Source: Skeletonema tropicum (lineage: Eukaryota > Bacillariophyta > Thalassiosirophyceae > Thalassiosirales > Thalassiosiraceae). Taken from it: a DNA stretch of 64,000 nucleotides. The stretch lies in NCBI GenBank assembly GCA_037178625.1, contig CM074127.1:2108001-2172000 (forward strand), read 5' to 3'. How positions within the stretch are numbered: position 1 is the stretch's first letter; each line of letters opens with the position of its first letter. Position numbers and translations under genes: made by a program. The notes under the pieces are model-generated. The model was not told where the DNA came from and ran no database searches. It was given only the letters and a program-made list of their open reading frames with translations. Shown here one piece after another: positions 10,017 through 20,769 of the stretch.

Positions 10017-11297
10017 ATGCGAAAGCTTGCCAAGTGCAACTTTTTTTGCTTTTTGCTTTCGCGCCTTTTGCTTTTGCACTCCAACACAGCACACAGCCCT
10101 CATGTCTCATGGATTGCATTGACGAAGATGAAACGCAAAGCTACTTTCATCGTTGCTCTATCCATAATCATTAAAATTCTATGGTCACTAGATGCCAACG
10201 TATTACTTTTAATCTATGATACATATCTAACAAATACTGCAACAATTGGCGCTACCGATGCATGCGATGACACAAGACGAATCTTTGGCCGAAACACCAC
10301 TGCACTGGAAGGAAAGACGGTTTGGATAACAGGCAGTTCATCTGGGATTGGTGCCGAGCTTGCAATACAGTTGGCATCAGCTGGTGTTGGGCATCTCATT
10401 CTGTCTGGTAGACGGATTGATAAGCTTGACAAGGTAGCAAAGACATGTCGTGAATCGCATGTGATGCGATCAAATGCTGTGGGAAATGAACGAGAGATGG
10501 GAATATCTTTGGTGCCATTTGATCAGAGTCGAGTAGAAGAGTTAGATGGAGCAGTAAAAAGTGCGTTAGAGAGTGCTCCAGAATCGGGTATTGATATAGT
10601 CATCCTAAACGCAGGACAATATCATTGTGCTCCTGCACTAGAAACAAATGTCGATAAGGCGCTTCCTGATTTGATGCAAGTCAACTTTGCCTCTCCAGTT
10701 CAGCTTGCTCATAAGTTACTGCGTCAAGATCGATGGAAAGAGAGAGGGCATGGTCATATCGTTGCAATATCAAGCTTGATGGGACGTGGAGCCTCTCCTC
10801 TAAATGCTGCTTACTCTGCAAGTAAGCATGCGCTAAGAAGTTATTTTCTTGCACTTGCTGCAGAAGAGAGAAGCTGGCTAAGAGTTGATGTAGTGTTACC
10901 AGGTGCGACCAATACCGGCTTGTGGGACGCTTCCTGGAATAGAAAAAATGAAGATGTTGGTGAAAAATCAGCTTCGAAACAGTTGCAGGCTGATGACAGG
11001 AGTAAGATGTCAGTCAAGAGATGTGCCCAGTTGATTCTCAGTTCAATGATAAGTCCTAGCTATCTGCTTTTTGGTGAAAGCTGGATCACGAAAAATCCTG
11101 GGTTGCTTTGGGTGTATCTGGCAAGCTATACTTCGTGCACATTTCAAGTGATGACCAACATCATTGCACCACTTAGACTAAGCATGTGGAAAAGGAATGG
11201 AGAGGATGCGTTGTACTTTCCAACTCTAGTTCAAGAACTGTTGGGAAAACTCGTTGATTATATCTCAGGACGGGCGTTGCCTGCTACATCAGGATAA
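10017..11297 (+). CDS. Membrane-anchored short-chain dehydrogenase/reductase (DHRS7-like)
   Basis: A single exon, 426 residues from the first ATG. An alternative start at 10128 (M38, MKRKATFIVALS) would leave a cleaner signal anchor (about residues 43-65). The classical SDR fold follows: the cofactor motif TGSSSGIG near residue 105, the structural motif LNAGQ, the catalytic Ser in 'VAISSLMGRG' and YSASK supplying Tyr and Lys. The sequence after YSASK ('SWLRVDVVLPGATNTG') matches the DHRS7/DHRS7B-like ER branch, whose members reduce steroids, retinoids or lipid carbonyls with NADPH. A hydrophobic C-terminal portion may touch the membrane. All catalytic residues are present, so it should be active. 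Substrate unknown. Confidence 0.85.
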   Translation: MRKLAKCNFFCFLLSRLLLLHSNTAHSPHVSWIALTKMKRKATFIVALSIIIKILWSLDANVLLLIYDTYLTNTATIGATDACDDTRRIFGRNTTALEGKTVWITGSSSGIGAELAIQLASAGVGHLILSGRRIDKLDKVAKTCRESHVMRSNAVGNEREMGISLVPFDQSRVEELDGAVKSALESAPESGIDIVILNAGQYHCAPALETNVDKALPDLMQVNFASPVQLAHKLLRQDRWKERGHGHIVAISSLMGRGASPLNAAYSASKHALRSYFLALAAEERSWLRVDVVLPGATNTGLWDASWNRKNEDVGEKSASKQLQADDRSKMSVKRCAQLILSSMISPSYLLFGESWITKNPGLLWVYLASYTSCTFQVMTNIIAPLRLSMWKRNGEDALYFPTLVQELLGKLVDYISGRALPATSG

Positions 11298-11472
11298 TTT
11301 ACTTCTACAATCGATGCGAGAGAGATAGATTAGAAACTAATATTAATGATAATTTTAGCAGGACGATATTCAAAGTTCCTGACAACTATTGTTTACGGAA
11401 GGACGATACTCAAAGGTCCTGTCACTGTCATGTACAAATATCCGCATTGCTCAAAGATGTCATGATGAGCCA

Positions 11473-12520
11473 TCATGGGAACAAGTTGTGATCGAAATCA
11501 ACATCCAAGGTCTCAACCAACAAATCCAGCAAGTCGTCGTCATTATCAATGCTAACTTCTTCCTTACCCTCGTTGCTTGCAGAAGCAGCAGCAGTCATGA
11601 AAGAGTCTGCATTGCTTCTTTCAGTGGATACAGATGATGATGACGATGATGATGAGAGCATCTCGACCGATTTGATATCGGGAGTAGCATTCACATCTAC
11701 ATCAGCAACACTGTCCTGAGCATCAGCCATATCTTCCTCCGTCAGAACATCAAACTTCGGGAGTTTAGGCGGAATATCCTTGTCGTTCATCAAAGAATTG
11801 GCACCAGTGTACTTCACTGCGGGAAGACTTTAACTTGCCAGAGAGAAAAAATGTTCTCTCAAGGCGTAATAATATGGTGTTGCAAAACAGCCATACATAG
11901 ATGATCATTGACTATGCTTGTCGTGTGATCGTATTTAAGTGCTTCTTTGATTCATTGACATTGGGAATTACCTGATCCTCAACCGTTGTTTGAGCTTCTA
12001 GAGAGGAGGATTGGGGAGGGGGGAGGAGGGCAACATCAGAACTTGACACAACTTGTGGACGCGAAAGACCTTGAAGGAGAGATAGAGCATCAATTTGCTC
12101 CTGTGAACTTGGGGAGTACAAATAGCTTGAGGTGGGTGACACCATGTAGCTGTGTGAGGCAGAATCATCTTGAGTGGTGGCGGTGGGGGCAGGGTCTTGA
12201 CAGTGGACCTTGGTGAGAAGGTCGACCTGTTGTTGGAGTTTCATCATCTTCTCTTGCATATCTTCGTAGCTTTGTTTCCATTTGGTAACCTCCCCCTCTA
12301 GTTCCTTTATACGCGATTGAGTCTTTTGCCTAGACGCAGCAGCTGATGCACGGTTCCTTTCCTTCCGCATTTGTTTACGCCATTCAGCGAGTTGCTCTTT
12401 CGTCATGCTGGCTTTCAACTCTTCAGGAGCATCATAGTGATTCTGTGGTCTCCCCAAGAGAGGTGACCTCTTCTTAGGACGCGCTGCTGCTGCTGTCTGC
12501 TCGGCTATCTTACGCTTCAT
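11473..12520 (-). CDS. bZIP transcription factor with C-terminal acidic tail
   Basis: Exon 1 (12520-11972) encodes 183 residues with a typical bZIP domain. The basic region is 'RKERNRASAAASRQKTQSR' (~residues 52-70; N-x7-R spacing kept) and runs into a leucine-zipper-like coil to ~105. At 11972/11971 there is a strong donor CAG|GTAATT. Joining it to AAG|TAC at 11812/11811 keeps phase 0 and adds 112 residues (to 11473) ending in an acidic/hydrophobic segment (DDDLLDLLVETLDVDF) that resembles an activation domain. The inferred intron is 160 nt. Without splicing, exon 1 reads on to a stop at 11912, giving 202 residues. Nuclear, sequence-specific DNA binding is expected. The bZIP call is certain; the intron and the tail are inference. 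Confidence 0.82.
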
Positions 12521-13076
12521 CTTGGGAACTAGAGAGGGGGGGCTGCTGTAGTTATTGTAGTAGGCAACCTCTTCTTACCAAAATGGTTTTTTATTATGAG
12601 CGGATTACGGTTCAGCGGTGTATTTTGCCGCCGTCAAGCGATAGCGGTTGGGGTCGTGAGTGTGAAGGTCATGAATCTTGAATTTTCCAAGGTGGTCTCG
12701 TAAGTAGAACCATACTAATTCCTCTCAGTCCGGCCTCAAAAGGAGAAACAGGTCAGACGACGGGTGCGTGACCGACTGACCACGTCAAGTTGGGTACCAA
12801 TGGATAGAAAGACCAGTCAAAGTGCCCGTGGTGGAGAAGTGTGGCAGCTGGGTTTGGATACATCATAGCTGGATCCCATCATAGCTACTGGCTACATCAT
12901 ATATTTCATCAGCTTTCATCCTCAGTCAAAGTGCCCGTGGTGGAGAATGGAGAAGTGGGGAGCTGGGTTTGGTGTTTGGTTTTCATCTCGCTCAGGCAGT
13001 AAGTGACACATCGTGGTCTTGAATGCACAGAGAATGCTGTTGCGTACAACTTCACATATTACTAAGATTGCGACTG
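12521..13076. repeat. Intergenic region with ~109-bp-spaced direct repeats
   Basis: A 24-bp direct repeat beginning CAGTCAAAGTGCCCGTGG occurs at 12814 and 12923. Both copies are followed by AGAAGTG and then GCTGGGTTTGG. The spacer contains short CATCATAGCT-type duplications. No gene is seen in this 556-bp gap, which holds the promoter of the bZIP gene and the 3' end of the E(z) gene. Confidence 0.6.
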
Positions 13077-15071
13077 CTAAGACTTCTTATTACTTTTACT
13101 GCCCATCCAATGAAACTTGTGAGCATGATTTGGCTTAAATAGTTGCTCGTTGTCGATTTCAGTCGAATATCCATAGTCAAAGAAGAGTTCCTCCTCTGGA
13201 CCTATGTCTTTGATAGCAAAGAAGCCAATTCTTGAGTCGCCGTTCACTCGTATCAATCTTGGTTCGATGTTCGGGTCATCACTGTGGTTCGCGTATCGTG
13301 TGCTGTTGCCCTTTACAGTTGCATCAACAGAAAAATCCGAGCACAAATTGAAGAGGTAGCTGAAACGAAGATGTTGTAAGACTACTTGAACGACGCGATA
13401 AGGCTAGCAATACTAGGTATTAGTGACTCACCTCATGTTTTGACGATCATATACCACTCCGCGTCTCTCTGCCTCTTCTTGCGAGATGATCTCGCCGACG
13501 TACTCGTCTACAAAGTCACTCTTCATCAATTGATATTGCGTGAAGAGACCAAGGCCTGCTCCTTCAACACTAGACTCTCCAACAAGGAGACTGACTCCTC
13601 TTTTCATGCTCATATTGTCATTTCGACAACGCTGTCCGTCACCAGCAGGATTATTTGGTGGATCAGTGCAAGCACCACAAGATCGACACAAGTCTGGATC
13701 GCATTCTCTTTTTGCTGCGTAGCAAGCACATGACGATGATTGGCACTGACCAGCCTGACAAGCACAGCCACGAAAGAAGTTCGCGGACATGTTTCCCCAT
13801 CCACAATGCTTGGTGCAGAAGAATCCGTTTTTAATGCAACTACAGTTTGACTGGTTACAGAGCCCGTCGTGATCACAAGGAATAAATGCTGGATGTATCA
13901 ATGTGCTTTGGATATTGTTGAGATATTCAGGCTTGTAGTTTCTCATTGACACGTAAGATTGGACTTTATCTCTCTTTCTTTTGAGCAGCTTGGGAGTAAC
14001 ATACTGTGGATCGCGTAACTTAATCTTGTTCAAAGTAACAAAAGATTGAACTGCATTCGTCGATGCCCCCATGGCAAGTGCCATCTTTTCAACATCTCCT
14101 TTAAATATGAGGTGCATTCGAGCACAGATAGATTGCTGGGTTTGAGACAGCTCATCACTTTCACAGTTGCTTATAAATGCTGGATTGGATTTAATTGTTG
14201 TTTGGTCTTCTAAACTTGTGTGCCCATCTATCTCTGCCCATTTCCCATCTTTCTCTTTATCCAATGCAAGTTCCCCAAGGAGTTCTAAATTGGGCTTAGG
14301 CAAGTTGCCATGGATATTACAATCATATGTAAAGCATCTTCGACAGAATAACTCTCTGTAAGAGTCAATTATATTGTCATATGATGCTACATCATCGGAT
14401 TTGACTGCATTTGTATTGCATCCAATATCAGTCGTTGTCTCTTGCTGGATATGGAGTTGGTGGCGCTCCTTCACGCTACGCTCGTCAACTTTTGAAACTT
14501 TCGCAATATCAGTGTAGTATCGCTCACGCTTGTCTATTTGTTGGGGTAAAACATTCTTTTCCTCCAGATGCTGTAGGGTGGCATCAATTAGAAATTGCTT
14601 CTCCTTGTGAGGTTGACCAAAACAATATGTTCTTGCTTTTGCACCCAACTCGACTAGTTCCTCGATCATCTCTTCTTGAGTAACTTCATCATTGTCATCA
14701 ATGTTGTGTGTGAATTTCATTTCAGGCTCATCATCAACCGCATATGAGAAGTTTTGCAGTACTACTGTCCGCGATTTGGGAAGAGGTGGTTGTTTTGATT
14801 CTATCAACGAAGTTTCAACTTGAACGGCAGTTGTTTCATTTGACCTTGCTTTATGAATTGTAACTGTGGATTTACTATCTTGCCCTACACAGACAGATTC
14901 GCTTGCAGCTGGGAGACGAGGATGCGAAGAAATTGTTTCGTTTGCCTGTGATTGCAGTAGGAAATGATTCTTCTTGATTTCTTTCCAATGCTCCATTTTC
15001 CTAGCCTCTAACTCGTGCTGGACTTCATTGTAAGCATCTTGGACTGCCTTTTTAGAGGAAGAAGTCACCAT
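13077..15071 (-). CDS. E(z): E(z)-type histone H3K27 methyltransferase (PRC2 catalytic subunit)
   Basis: Two exons (15071-13432, 13359-13077) are joined by a 72-nt GTGAGT..TTTCAG intron, giving 640 residues. The join restores '[20 protein letters not shown]', the equivalent of the EZH2 segment 'SFLFNLNNDFVVDATRKG'. The pre-SET CXC domain occupies ~399-485, with many Cys ([37 protein letters not shown]). The SET domain follows (~492-615) with the AdoMet/catalytic motifs RYANHS and ELFFDYGY intact and '[11 protein letters not shown]' as in EZH2. CXC plus this SET type defines the Enhancer-of-zeste family, which deposits H3K27 methylation within PRC2. The N-terminal ~390 residues are divergent; I cannot point to a confident SANT domain. 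It is divergent from the VEFS-box gene 444 bp away. Start chosen as the first ATG of the open frame. Confidence 0.93.
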
Positions 15072-15515
15072 GTTATGTGATTAAAATCCCGAACAATAAT
15101 TTCGCCCTTCATTGATGTGAGCAATGCTCTCCAATCAACATTCATGTGCTTGTTTTGTTCTATGCTGAGTAGCAAGCCCCTTCTTTAGATAGTAAGCTCG
15201 AAGAAAGACGCCTACGATAATGCTGAGATGCATCGATCATCGATGAGATGCACCTATCACCTGACACACGTGAGAAGAGAGCAAGAAATGCTAGGTACAT
15301 GCTATGCTGATTCTTGCGCGCTCAAGAAAAATTCCGCCAACCAAGCAACAACTTACCTTCGCCTGTGATCTGCCGACTGCCTATACCATACCGATGCCTC
15401 ACATGCCACTGCCATCCCCCAACATCATCTTCCCACATGCAATGCACTAATAAACTTCAGCTAAGCAGTTATCTCTGTATTATTGTGATCTAACGCCACC
15501 TCACTTCCCAACAAA
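15072..15515. promoter_or_regulatory. Putative bidirectional promoter between E(z) and VEFS-box genes
   Basis: These 444 bp separate the start codons of the two divergent PRC2 genes, so both promoters must lie here. An ATCGATCATCGAT-type palindrome is seen near 15233-15245. No TATA or other motif was assigned with confidence. Shared regulation is inferred from layout only. Confidence 0.5.
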
Positions 15516-16271
15516 ATGGAGAAGGTGCCACCGTCGAGATTTTTCTCTTCTCCAGTCATTGATCTTCACAAACGCAGCGGTGCTAGTTCCATCGCCGCTG
15601 CAGAGTCGGATTCTTCCTCTTGTTCTGGAGGAACTTCTTTTGGATCTGAAGGGGCGGTGGTAAATGTGGCAAAACGTAAATACGTAGAAACATCTAGCTC
15701 TGAAGGGGAGGAGATAAGAGAAATTGCAACCATTGCTACAAAAAAGAAGAGAGACGGTACGTCTGCTGTGAAACATTGCCAAGAAAATCAGATGTCTGCA
15801 GATGGACTCCATGCTGTGAAACGTAGTCAAAAGAATCAGATTGCTTCTGTCAAAAGAGGTGAAAGTGCGTCAGGAAAAGAGAAACCAATCACGCGTCCGA
15901 TACGTCAATATTTTTGCCCTCGTACAAATCAACCACTTGCATCTGCAACTGAGATACAAGACCAATCTGGTTGTGAAGATGTCGAAAATTGGCTGCATGA
16001 AATGAGTGAATCACTCATTAATCAATTTGATGATGTTTCAGACAAGGAAAAGAAATTCATGAATCTGTGGAATAGGTTCATCAAGTGTCATCATGTGATT
16101 GCTGATAGAGACCTTCCACGGAAAGTTGAAACTTTCATTTTGATGAATAGAGACAAGCTGAAAGGTGCAGACTTACGAATGAATCTTTTGCTACATTTGA
16201 GTAATCTCTGGGACTTTGGGCTCATTTCAAGCAATAGAATATCAGCTTTTATGGCAATATATGACGATTGA
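15516..16271 (+). CDS. VEFS-box protein, Su(z)12-like PRC2 subunit (short form)
   Basis: A single exon of 251 residues. The first ~120 are Ser/Lys-rich and disordered. Residues ~127-248 match the VEFS box of SUZ12/EMF2/VRN2/FIS2 in order: 'RQYFCPRTNQPL' (animal form: FYHS.T..P), an acidic linker, 'VENWLHEMSESLINQFDDVS', then 'EKKFMNLWNRFIKCHHVIAD' and 'LLLHLSNLWDFGLISSNRI', which correspond to 'EKE.MKLWN....HGFIAD' and 'FMLHLV..HDFNLIS'. In PRC2 the VEFS box contacts and activates the E(z) SET region. The protein is about one-third the length of animal SUZ12 and shows no C2H2 zinc finger, so it is essentially a stand-alone VEFS module. Its neighbour, head to head, is the E(z) homologue, which strongly supports the assignment. 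Confidence 0.85.
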   Translation: MEKVPPSRFFSSPVIDLHKRSGASSIAAAESDSSSCSGGTSFGSEGAVVNVAKRKYVETSSSEGEEIREIATIATKKKRDGTSAVKHCQENQMSADGLHAVKRSQKNQIASVKRGESASGKEKPITRPIRQYFCPRTNQPLASATEIQDQSGCEDVENWLHEMSESLINQFDDVSDKEKKFMNLWNRFIKCHHVIADRDLPRKVETFILMNRDKLKGADLRMNLLLHLSNLWDFGLISSNRISAFMAIYDD

Positions 16272-16530
16272 TAAATAATACCTATTGTTGTGGCTTATGG
16301 TATGATTGCGATTGGGTAGAATAGAGTGCAATCTGATGTGTAACCAAGAGAAAAGAACATTCTAGCCTTAGAAATGTCAAGGCCAGAGGAGAGAGGTATA
16401 ACTTCGTAATTCTGATTCAAATGAGTGTCGTCGAGCGGAGGAAGATATCAGTGCTTGCAACTGGCAACTGGTAAAGCTGTGGTTTGTAATAATTCCATTC
16501 ATTTAATTAAGTTTTATAATTACTTAAGTA

Positions 16531-18423
16531 TTATTTTGTTTCTTTTTTCGATAGCTTACTGCGAGCAAAACTAGCAACGGCCATCGTTGCTGCTAGAGAT
16601 CCCCGCACAACAGTAGTAGACGCACCCAATGTTCTTGCGAGAACTTTTGTCGAATATCTTAATCCCATTCCGATTGACGATAAAACTGTTGCAATCACTA
16701 CCGATTGCATCAGTCTGTCTAGCCTCTTTTTTCTCTGGATTTGTGTAAAGCTCACACCTTGTTTCTGAAACATTTGGAACATATTTGGCCCGAAGATGCT
16801 TGGGAATTGTTTGTTGAACATGGAATCAAGAATGAGAGGGAGCACAAATCGCATAGTACCAATCTTTCCTGGTCGGTCCATTCCTCGCGATATTTTAACT
16901 AGAGCACAGCTATCGGCAGCCCTCTGTTTGGTAAATTCTGGAGGAGCTTGATTGATGTTCTTCTCCAGGTCAGGAACAGATTCAAGGATTTGAGAAAGAA
17001 TCTTCACATCCTCTAATGCTGTGTTGGCTCCCAATCCGTAGTATGGTTTGACTGTATGAACGCAATCACCCAAGATGACTGTCCTTCCACCTTCGTGATG
17101 ACGTCCGTCTGCAAATCGGAATGAAGGAAGAGTTGATGCGCCCTTCTTGGCGACGTCATTGATAACGTCATCCTCTAACAATGCACTGAATTGAGCAAAT
17201 TGCGTGTCGAAAAACTCTCGCAATACCTTAGGATCACAGTTGGCAGATGCTAACACATCATCAGGACGTAAAAGTAAGAGCGCGCAGTAATTGCCGTTTG
17301 CATCAGAGGGAAGAGCTTCGAATGTCCCACGATTGCCGACTGATCTTGCTGAATAGTTCAGATCGTGTGGCCAATGTTCAGGGAAACAAATGGGGATTGA
17401 TTTGTACACACGCTGATTGTCATCTTCGTATCGCGTTACTCGGAAAGGAAGTTGCTTAGGTTTTCCAAACAGTCTCTGGAATAGACTTCTTTGTTTTCGA
17501 TATTCTTCATCAGCAGTTTCCATTGCGTTGGCGATACCACGCGCGGCACCATCTGCACCAATCAAGAATTGTGTTGTGATCTGACTCGGTTCATTATTCT
17601 CAATACTACACTCTTCAACATCGCCATCAGAAGAAAGAGGAGTGCATGGTGATACTTGAAGCTGGACTGGTGGACCAGCTTCATCGTCATCACTCGCTCC
17701 TTCTTCATTGCCAAAAGTAATTGGGTCTACCTGATACCCGTACTTTAATTCGATAACATCACTGTATCTTGTCTCAATAACTTGTTTCAGTACACCCACA
17801 AGCTTATCTCTCGCTAATACTCGGCTTGTCACTTCCTTATTTGACATAGTGATTCTAGCATCCTCCTCCTTCATCTTACCTGGTGCCCAATCGCGTCTTC
17901 CCAATACAGCAACCGACGCCTTCTCTACATCCTCCCAAACATCGAAGTACTTTAGAGCATTCTGACCTCTATGACCTATGCCAAGCAGATAGTATTTTGA
18001 AACATCAGTGGAGTAGACTAAATTGTCAGGCGGGGGTGGAGGATCGAGACGATCGTATACGACAACTCGTTTCGCTGATGATGGCAACGAAGAGAGTTGA
18101 GGTAACTTCTGTGCCAACATGATGGCACTTAAAAGACCAGCAGGCCCTCCACCAACTACAACGGCATCATAGTGATTTTGACCTTCCTCTGGAGGAATGC
18201 TTTTGTCTGTCTCCGTAGTTGGTTCAGCCGACGGAGCAGCTGAAAACAGCGCACGCATATCATGTGCACGTGTCTTTTGAAGCGCAGCGGGTGACACCAA
18301 AGAAGAGACGGGTGCACTCAGGGCACACAGGAGGTAACCCGCCCAATAGTAACGAGGCATTGTATGGAGGCGGTACGAGGCAGATGGTGTTATGGAGTAG
18401 GGGTTTCCTGATACTAGAGGCAA
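16531..18423 (-). CDS. Class A FAD-dependent monooxygenase, kynurenine-3-monooxygenase-like
   Basis: A single exon, 630 residues from the first ATG. M22 (MPRYYWAGYLLCALSAPVSS) is the more likely start because it begins directly with a signal peptide. All three class A flavoprotein motifs are present: the Rossmann 'VVVGGGPAGL' (~90), the DG motif 'LIGADGAARG' (~290) and the GD motif 'VILGDCVHTVKPYYGLGAN'. The phrase 'GIGHRGQNAL' resembles the KMO 'HRGRQAL' segment, and 'PYYGLGANTALED' resembles KMO/aromatic hydroxylases. A hydrophobic C-terminal region (~570-620) could anchor it to membrane. The enzyme should use NAD(P)H and O2 to hydroxylate an aromatic substrate. Kynurenine as substrate is only a family hint. 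The signal peptide suggests ER or plastid-envelope routing. Confidence 0.78.
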   Translation of the reverse strand: MPLVSGNPYSITPSASYRLHTMPRYYWAGYLLCALSAPVSSLVSPAALQKTRAHDMRALFSAAPSAEPTTETDKSIPPEEGQNHYDAVVVGGGPAGLLSAIMLAQKLPQLSSLPSSAKRVVVYDRLDPPPPPDNLVYSTDVSKYYLLGIGHRGQNALKYFDVWEDVEKASVAVLGRRDWAPGKMKEEDARITMSNKEVTSRVLARDKLVGVLKQVIETRYSDVIELKYGYQVDPITFGNEEGASDDDEAGPPVQLQVSPCTPLSSDGDVEECSIENNEPSQITTQFLIGADGAARGIANAMETADEEYRKQRSLFQRLFGKPKQLPFRVTRYEDDNQRVYKSIPICFPEHWPHDLNYSARSVGNRGTFEALPSDANGNYCALLLLRPDDVLASANCDPKVLREFFDTQFAQFSALLEDDVINDVAKKGASTLPSFRFADGRHHEGGRTVILGDCVHTVKPYYGLGANTALEDVKILSQILESVPDLEKNINQAPPEFTKQRAADSCALVKISRGMDRPGKIGTMRFVLPLILDSMFNKQFPSIFGPNMFQMFQKQGVSFTQIQRKKRLDRLMQSVVIATVLSSIGMGLRYSTKVLARTLGASTTVVRGSLAATMAVASFARSKLSKKETK

Positions 18424-18656
18424 GAGCGAGTGCTCGATGAAAGAAGAAGTGCAGCAAATACAAATAGCGATTATAACACGCGACGATGACGCAGGTAAAC
18501 TCCCGACACAGCGATACTTGGCGATTAATTTAAATCGCGAACTCCTTCAATCCCTTCACTATCAGCTTCTCTTTCGACCACCAGCAAGCTCTACTGGAGG
18601 CAAGAGCCTCAACACAAAGAATAAAACAATAATCAATCACTATCTCAATCAATATC

Positions 18657-20640
18657 ATGTACTATCAATTACCACCATGTCATTTGAAGTCGGCGGTGGA
18701 TGCCGCTTTCAGCTCTCCTCTCATCATTTGCCTTGGAGCTTTCTCCCCTCCTGTGATTTTGAGCCTGCTGTGTGTTATCTTCCTACTCACGGTACGCTTT
18801 CTTCAACGCGGTCGACAACAGCATAAGAGACGACATACAGTAGCTGAACTAATGAAAAGATTCTGGCCAACTTATTCATTTAGAAAAGCAGTTGCGGATC
18901 CTTGGGCTTGGGATTACGAAGCAGTAGAAGAGTCGTCGTATAGAAAGAGAAAGAAGAGGACGTACCACAGGCGTACATCACACATGTCAGCTATGGCTGC
19001 AAACCGTGACCTTTTGGAAAAAGGACTTGCATTAAAGCAAAATGTTATCAATATCATCTGCTACGTTGACAGTAATATGAGCAAGGATGACATGCGGCTT
19101 GACTTTATTCAAACTATGACAACTTTGGCTGCCAAGTATGAGCGTATGAGATCCATTCCTCGATTTGACGTTGGTGAACGTAACGGAGAATGTGTCTGGT
19201 GCCCAATTGAGAGGAATTTCGTGGATCAGTGTGTCAGTGTTGACCCGATGTACGAAGAGGATGGGGAGGATGTCAATACCGAGAAGCTGGTGCTCCAACG
19301 CGCACACTCCTACATTAGTCAAATTCTATCTCCTCAAGATGAGAGTGGACAAGACATGCCCTTGTGGAGAGTCATCATACTATCAAGTAAAGCAGTACTG
19401 CTTCGAATAGACCATTGCATATGTGATGGTGTGTCAGCTGTCACACTCCTTCGAGACGTTGGAGTAAAGACGAATTCCAAGGGTAAATTAGCACTGGAAG
19501 ACCTATCACCTATCCTAAGATACTTTGTCAGGGCTGGAGAGACGCGAATCAGGATGCTTCCACTGAAACTAATATGCTGGCCTCCTAATCTCATACGAGC
19601 GGTAAAGTTTCTTGTGAACTGCTTGACACTTCCTTATGAAGTTCCAAATCCACTCAGGCCGCTTCCGGATCATTTTGGAAAGCCAATTCCTTGCGACTCC
19701 ATGTAAGTGCTTGTGAGTCTTTCAATCTCAATCTTTGCTGTCTTTTCTCTAACTTCTCTTCATGTATTCATAACAGTGGGACTGTTTACCTTCCTACAAT
19801 GAAGGTGAATCTTTTCAAGGATATGGCAAGGAAGAGTGTTGGAAGCACGATCAATGATATTCTTCTCTTGTGTGTATCCATCGCCTTTGGAAGTTACTTT
19901 GATCACCTAGGAATACGAAGGAGCGACGTTGGTGGAGTACGCCTTCTGCTTCCGATTGCGAATCCGATTCCACCGAGTTTGTATAATGATGAAGAATATG
20001 GCCTCAGGAACGGGATGACGCCAGTGATTGTCCCGTTGAAGTTGCCGTGTGAAGAGTATACTCCAATGGAGGCATTGAAAGATATCAAGGAATACATGAC
20101 AAAAGTGAAGAAATCTAACACCCCTCTCTTAATGTCATGTGTGAACAGACTTCTCCAACCTTTGATACCGGTGGAAAAAATAGCAGAGAAGGGTATTGAA
20201 ACATTCCAACGTGTCAGCTGTGTGTGGTCAAATGTGCCAGGTCCATTTGAAGCTAGTGAGTCTCAACATTGTTTGTATCACCTGTTCTTTGATGGGTGTT
20301 GCTCACATTTGCGATTTCCCTTGTGTGTTGTGGCATAGTATCTTTCTTCTCTCCAACATCAGGAAACGTATATGATGTCAAGAAGATGCAGATCGTGATG
20401 CCTCATCCCGTTTCGATTATTCAAGTTTTGGGCTACGATGGCAACTTGTTCTTTAATGTTACTCTTGATTTGAGATCTGCGAAAGATCCTACGTTTTTGA
20501 GGAAAGCCTTCGTTGATGCCGTCAAGAGTGTTGCTGCAGCAACAGGCGTAGACAAAGAACAGAAATGGGCGAAAGAGCTGGAGAAGTATAGTGAATCAAA
20601 AGAATGGGGAGGTGATGGTATAGTGTATGGCTCTACTTGA
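18657..20640 (+). CDS. WSD-type acyltransferase (wax ester synthase/DGAT3-like)
   Basis: Three exons: 18657-19702, 19777-20255 and 20363-20640. Two GT-AG introns (GTAAGT..AACAG, GTGAGT..TCAG) join in phase to give 600 residues. An N-terminal membrane segment (~25-50, 'PPVILSLLCVIFLLTVRFL') precedes the condensation-type acyltransferase domain. The active-site motif is DHCICDG (~260), a variant of HHxxxDG. The second, catalytic His and the DG are kept, and the first His is Asp. The C-terminal half carries the family's 'STINDILL', 'NVPGP' and 'VSIIQVLGYDGNLFFNVTLD' blocks. WSD enzymes esterify acyl-CoA with fatty alcohol or diacylglycerol, usually at the ER, making wax esters or triacylglycerol. 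Product preference cannot be told. It is head-to-head with the FAD monooxygenase (233 bp). Confidence 0.85.
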
Positions 20641-20769
20641 TCCTACTCAGGTCATGCTCCTAATCCGATTTAAACGCGAGAGTCCAACAAGAAGGTATAA
20701 TTACACATTCCAAACATCGTAAATGTCATCCTATGTCTCTCCATACACAATATTTTACATTAGCATAGA

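Noticed and set aside
10017..10127. Certain use of the first ATG in the SDR gene
   Set aside because: M38 at 10128 gives a cleaner signal anchor; the upstream start is retained only as the longest frame.
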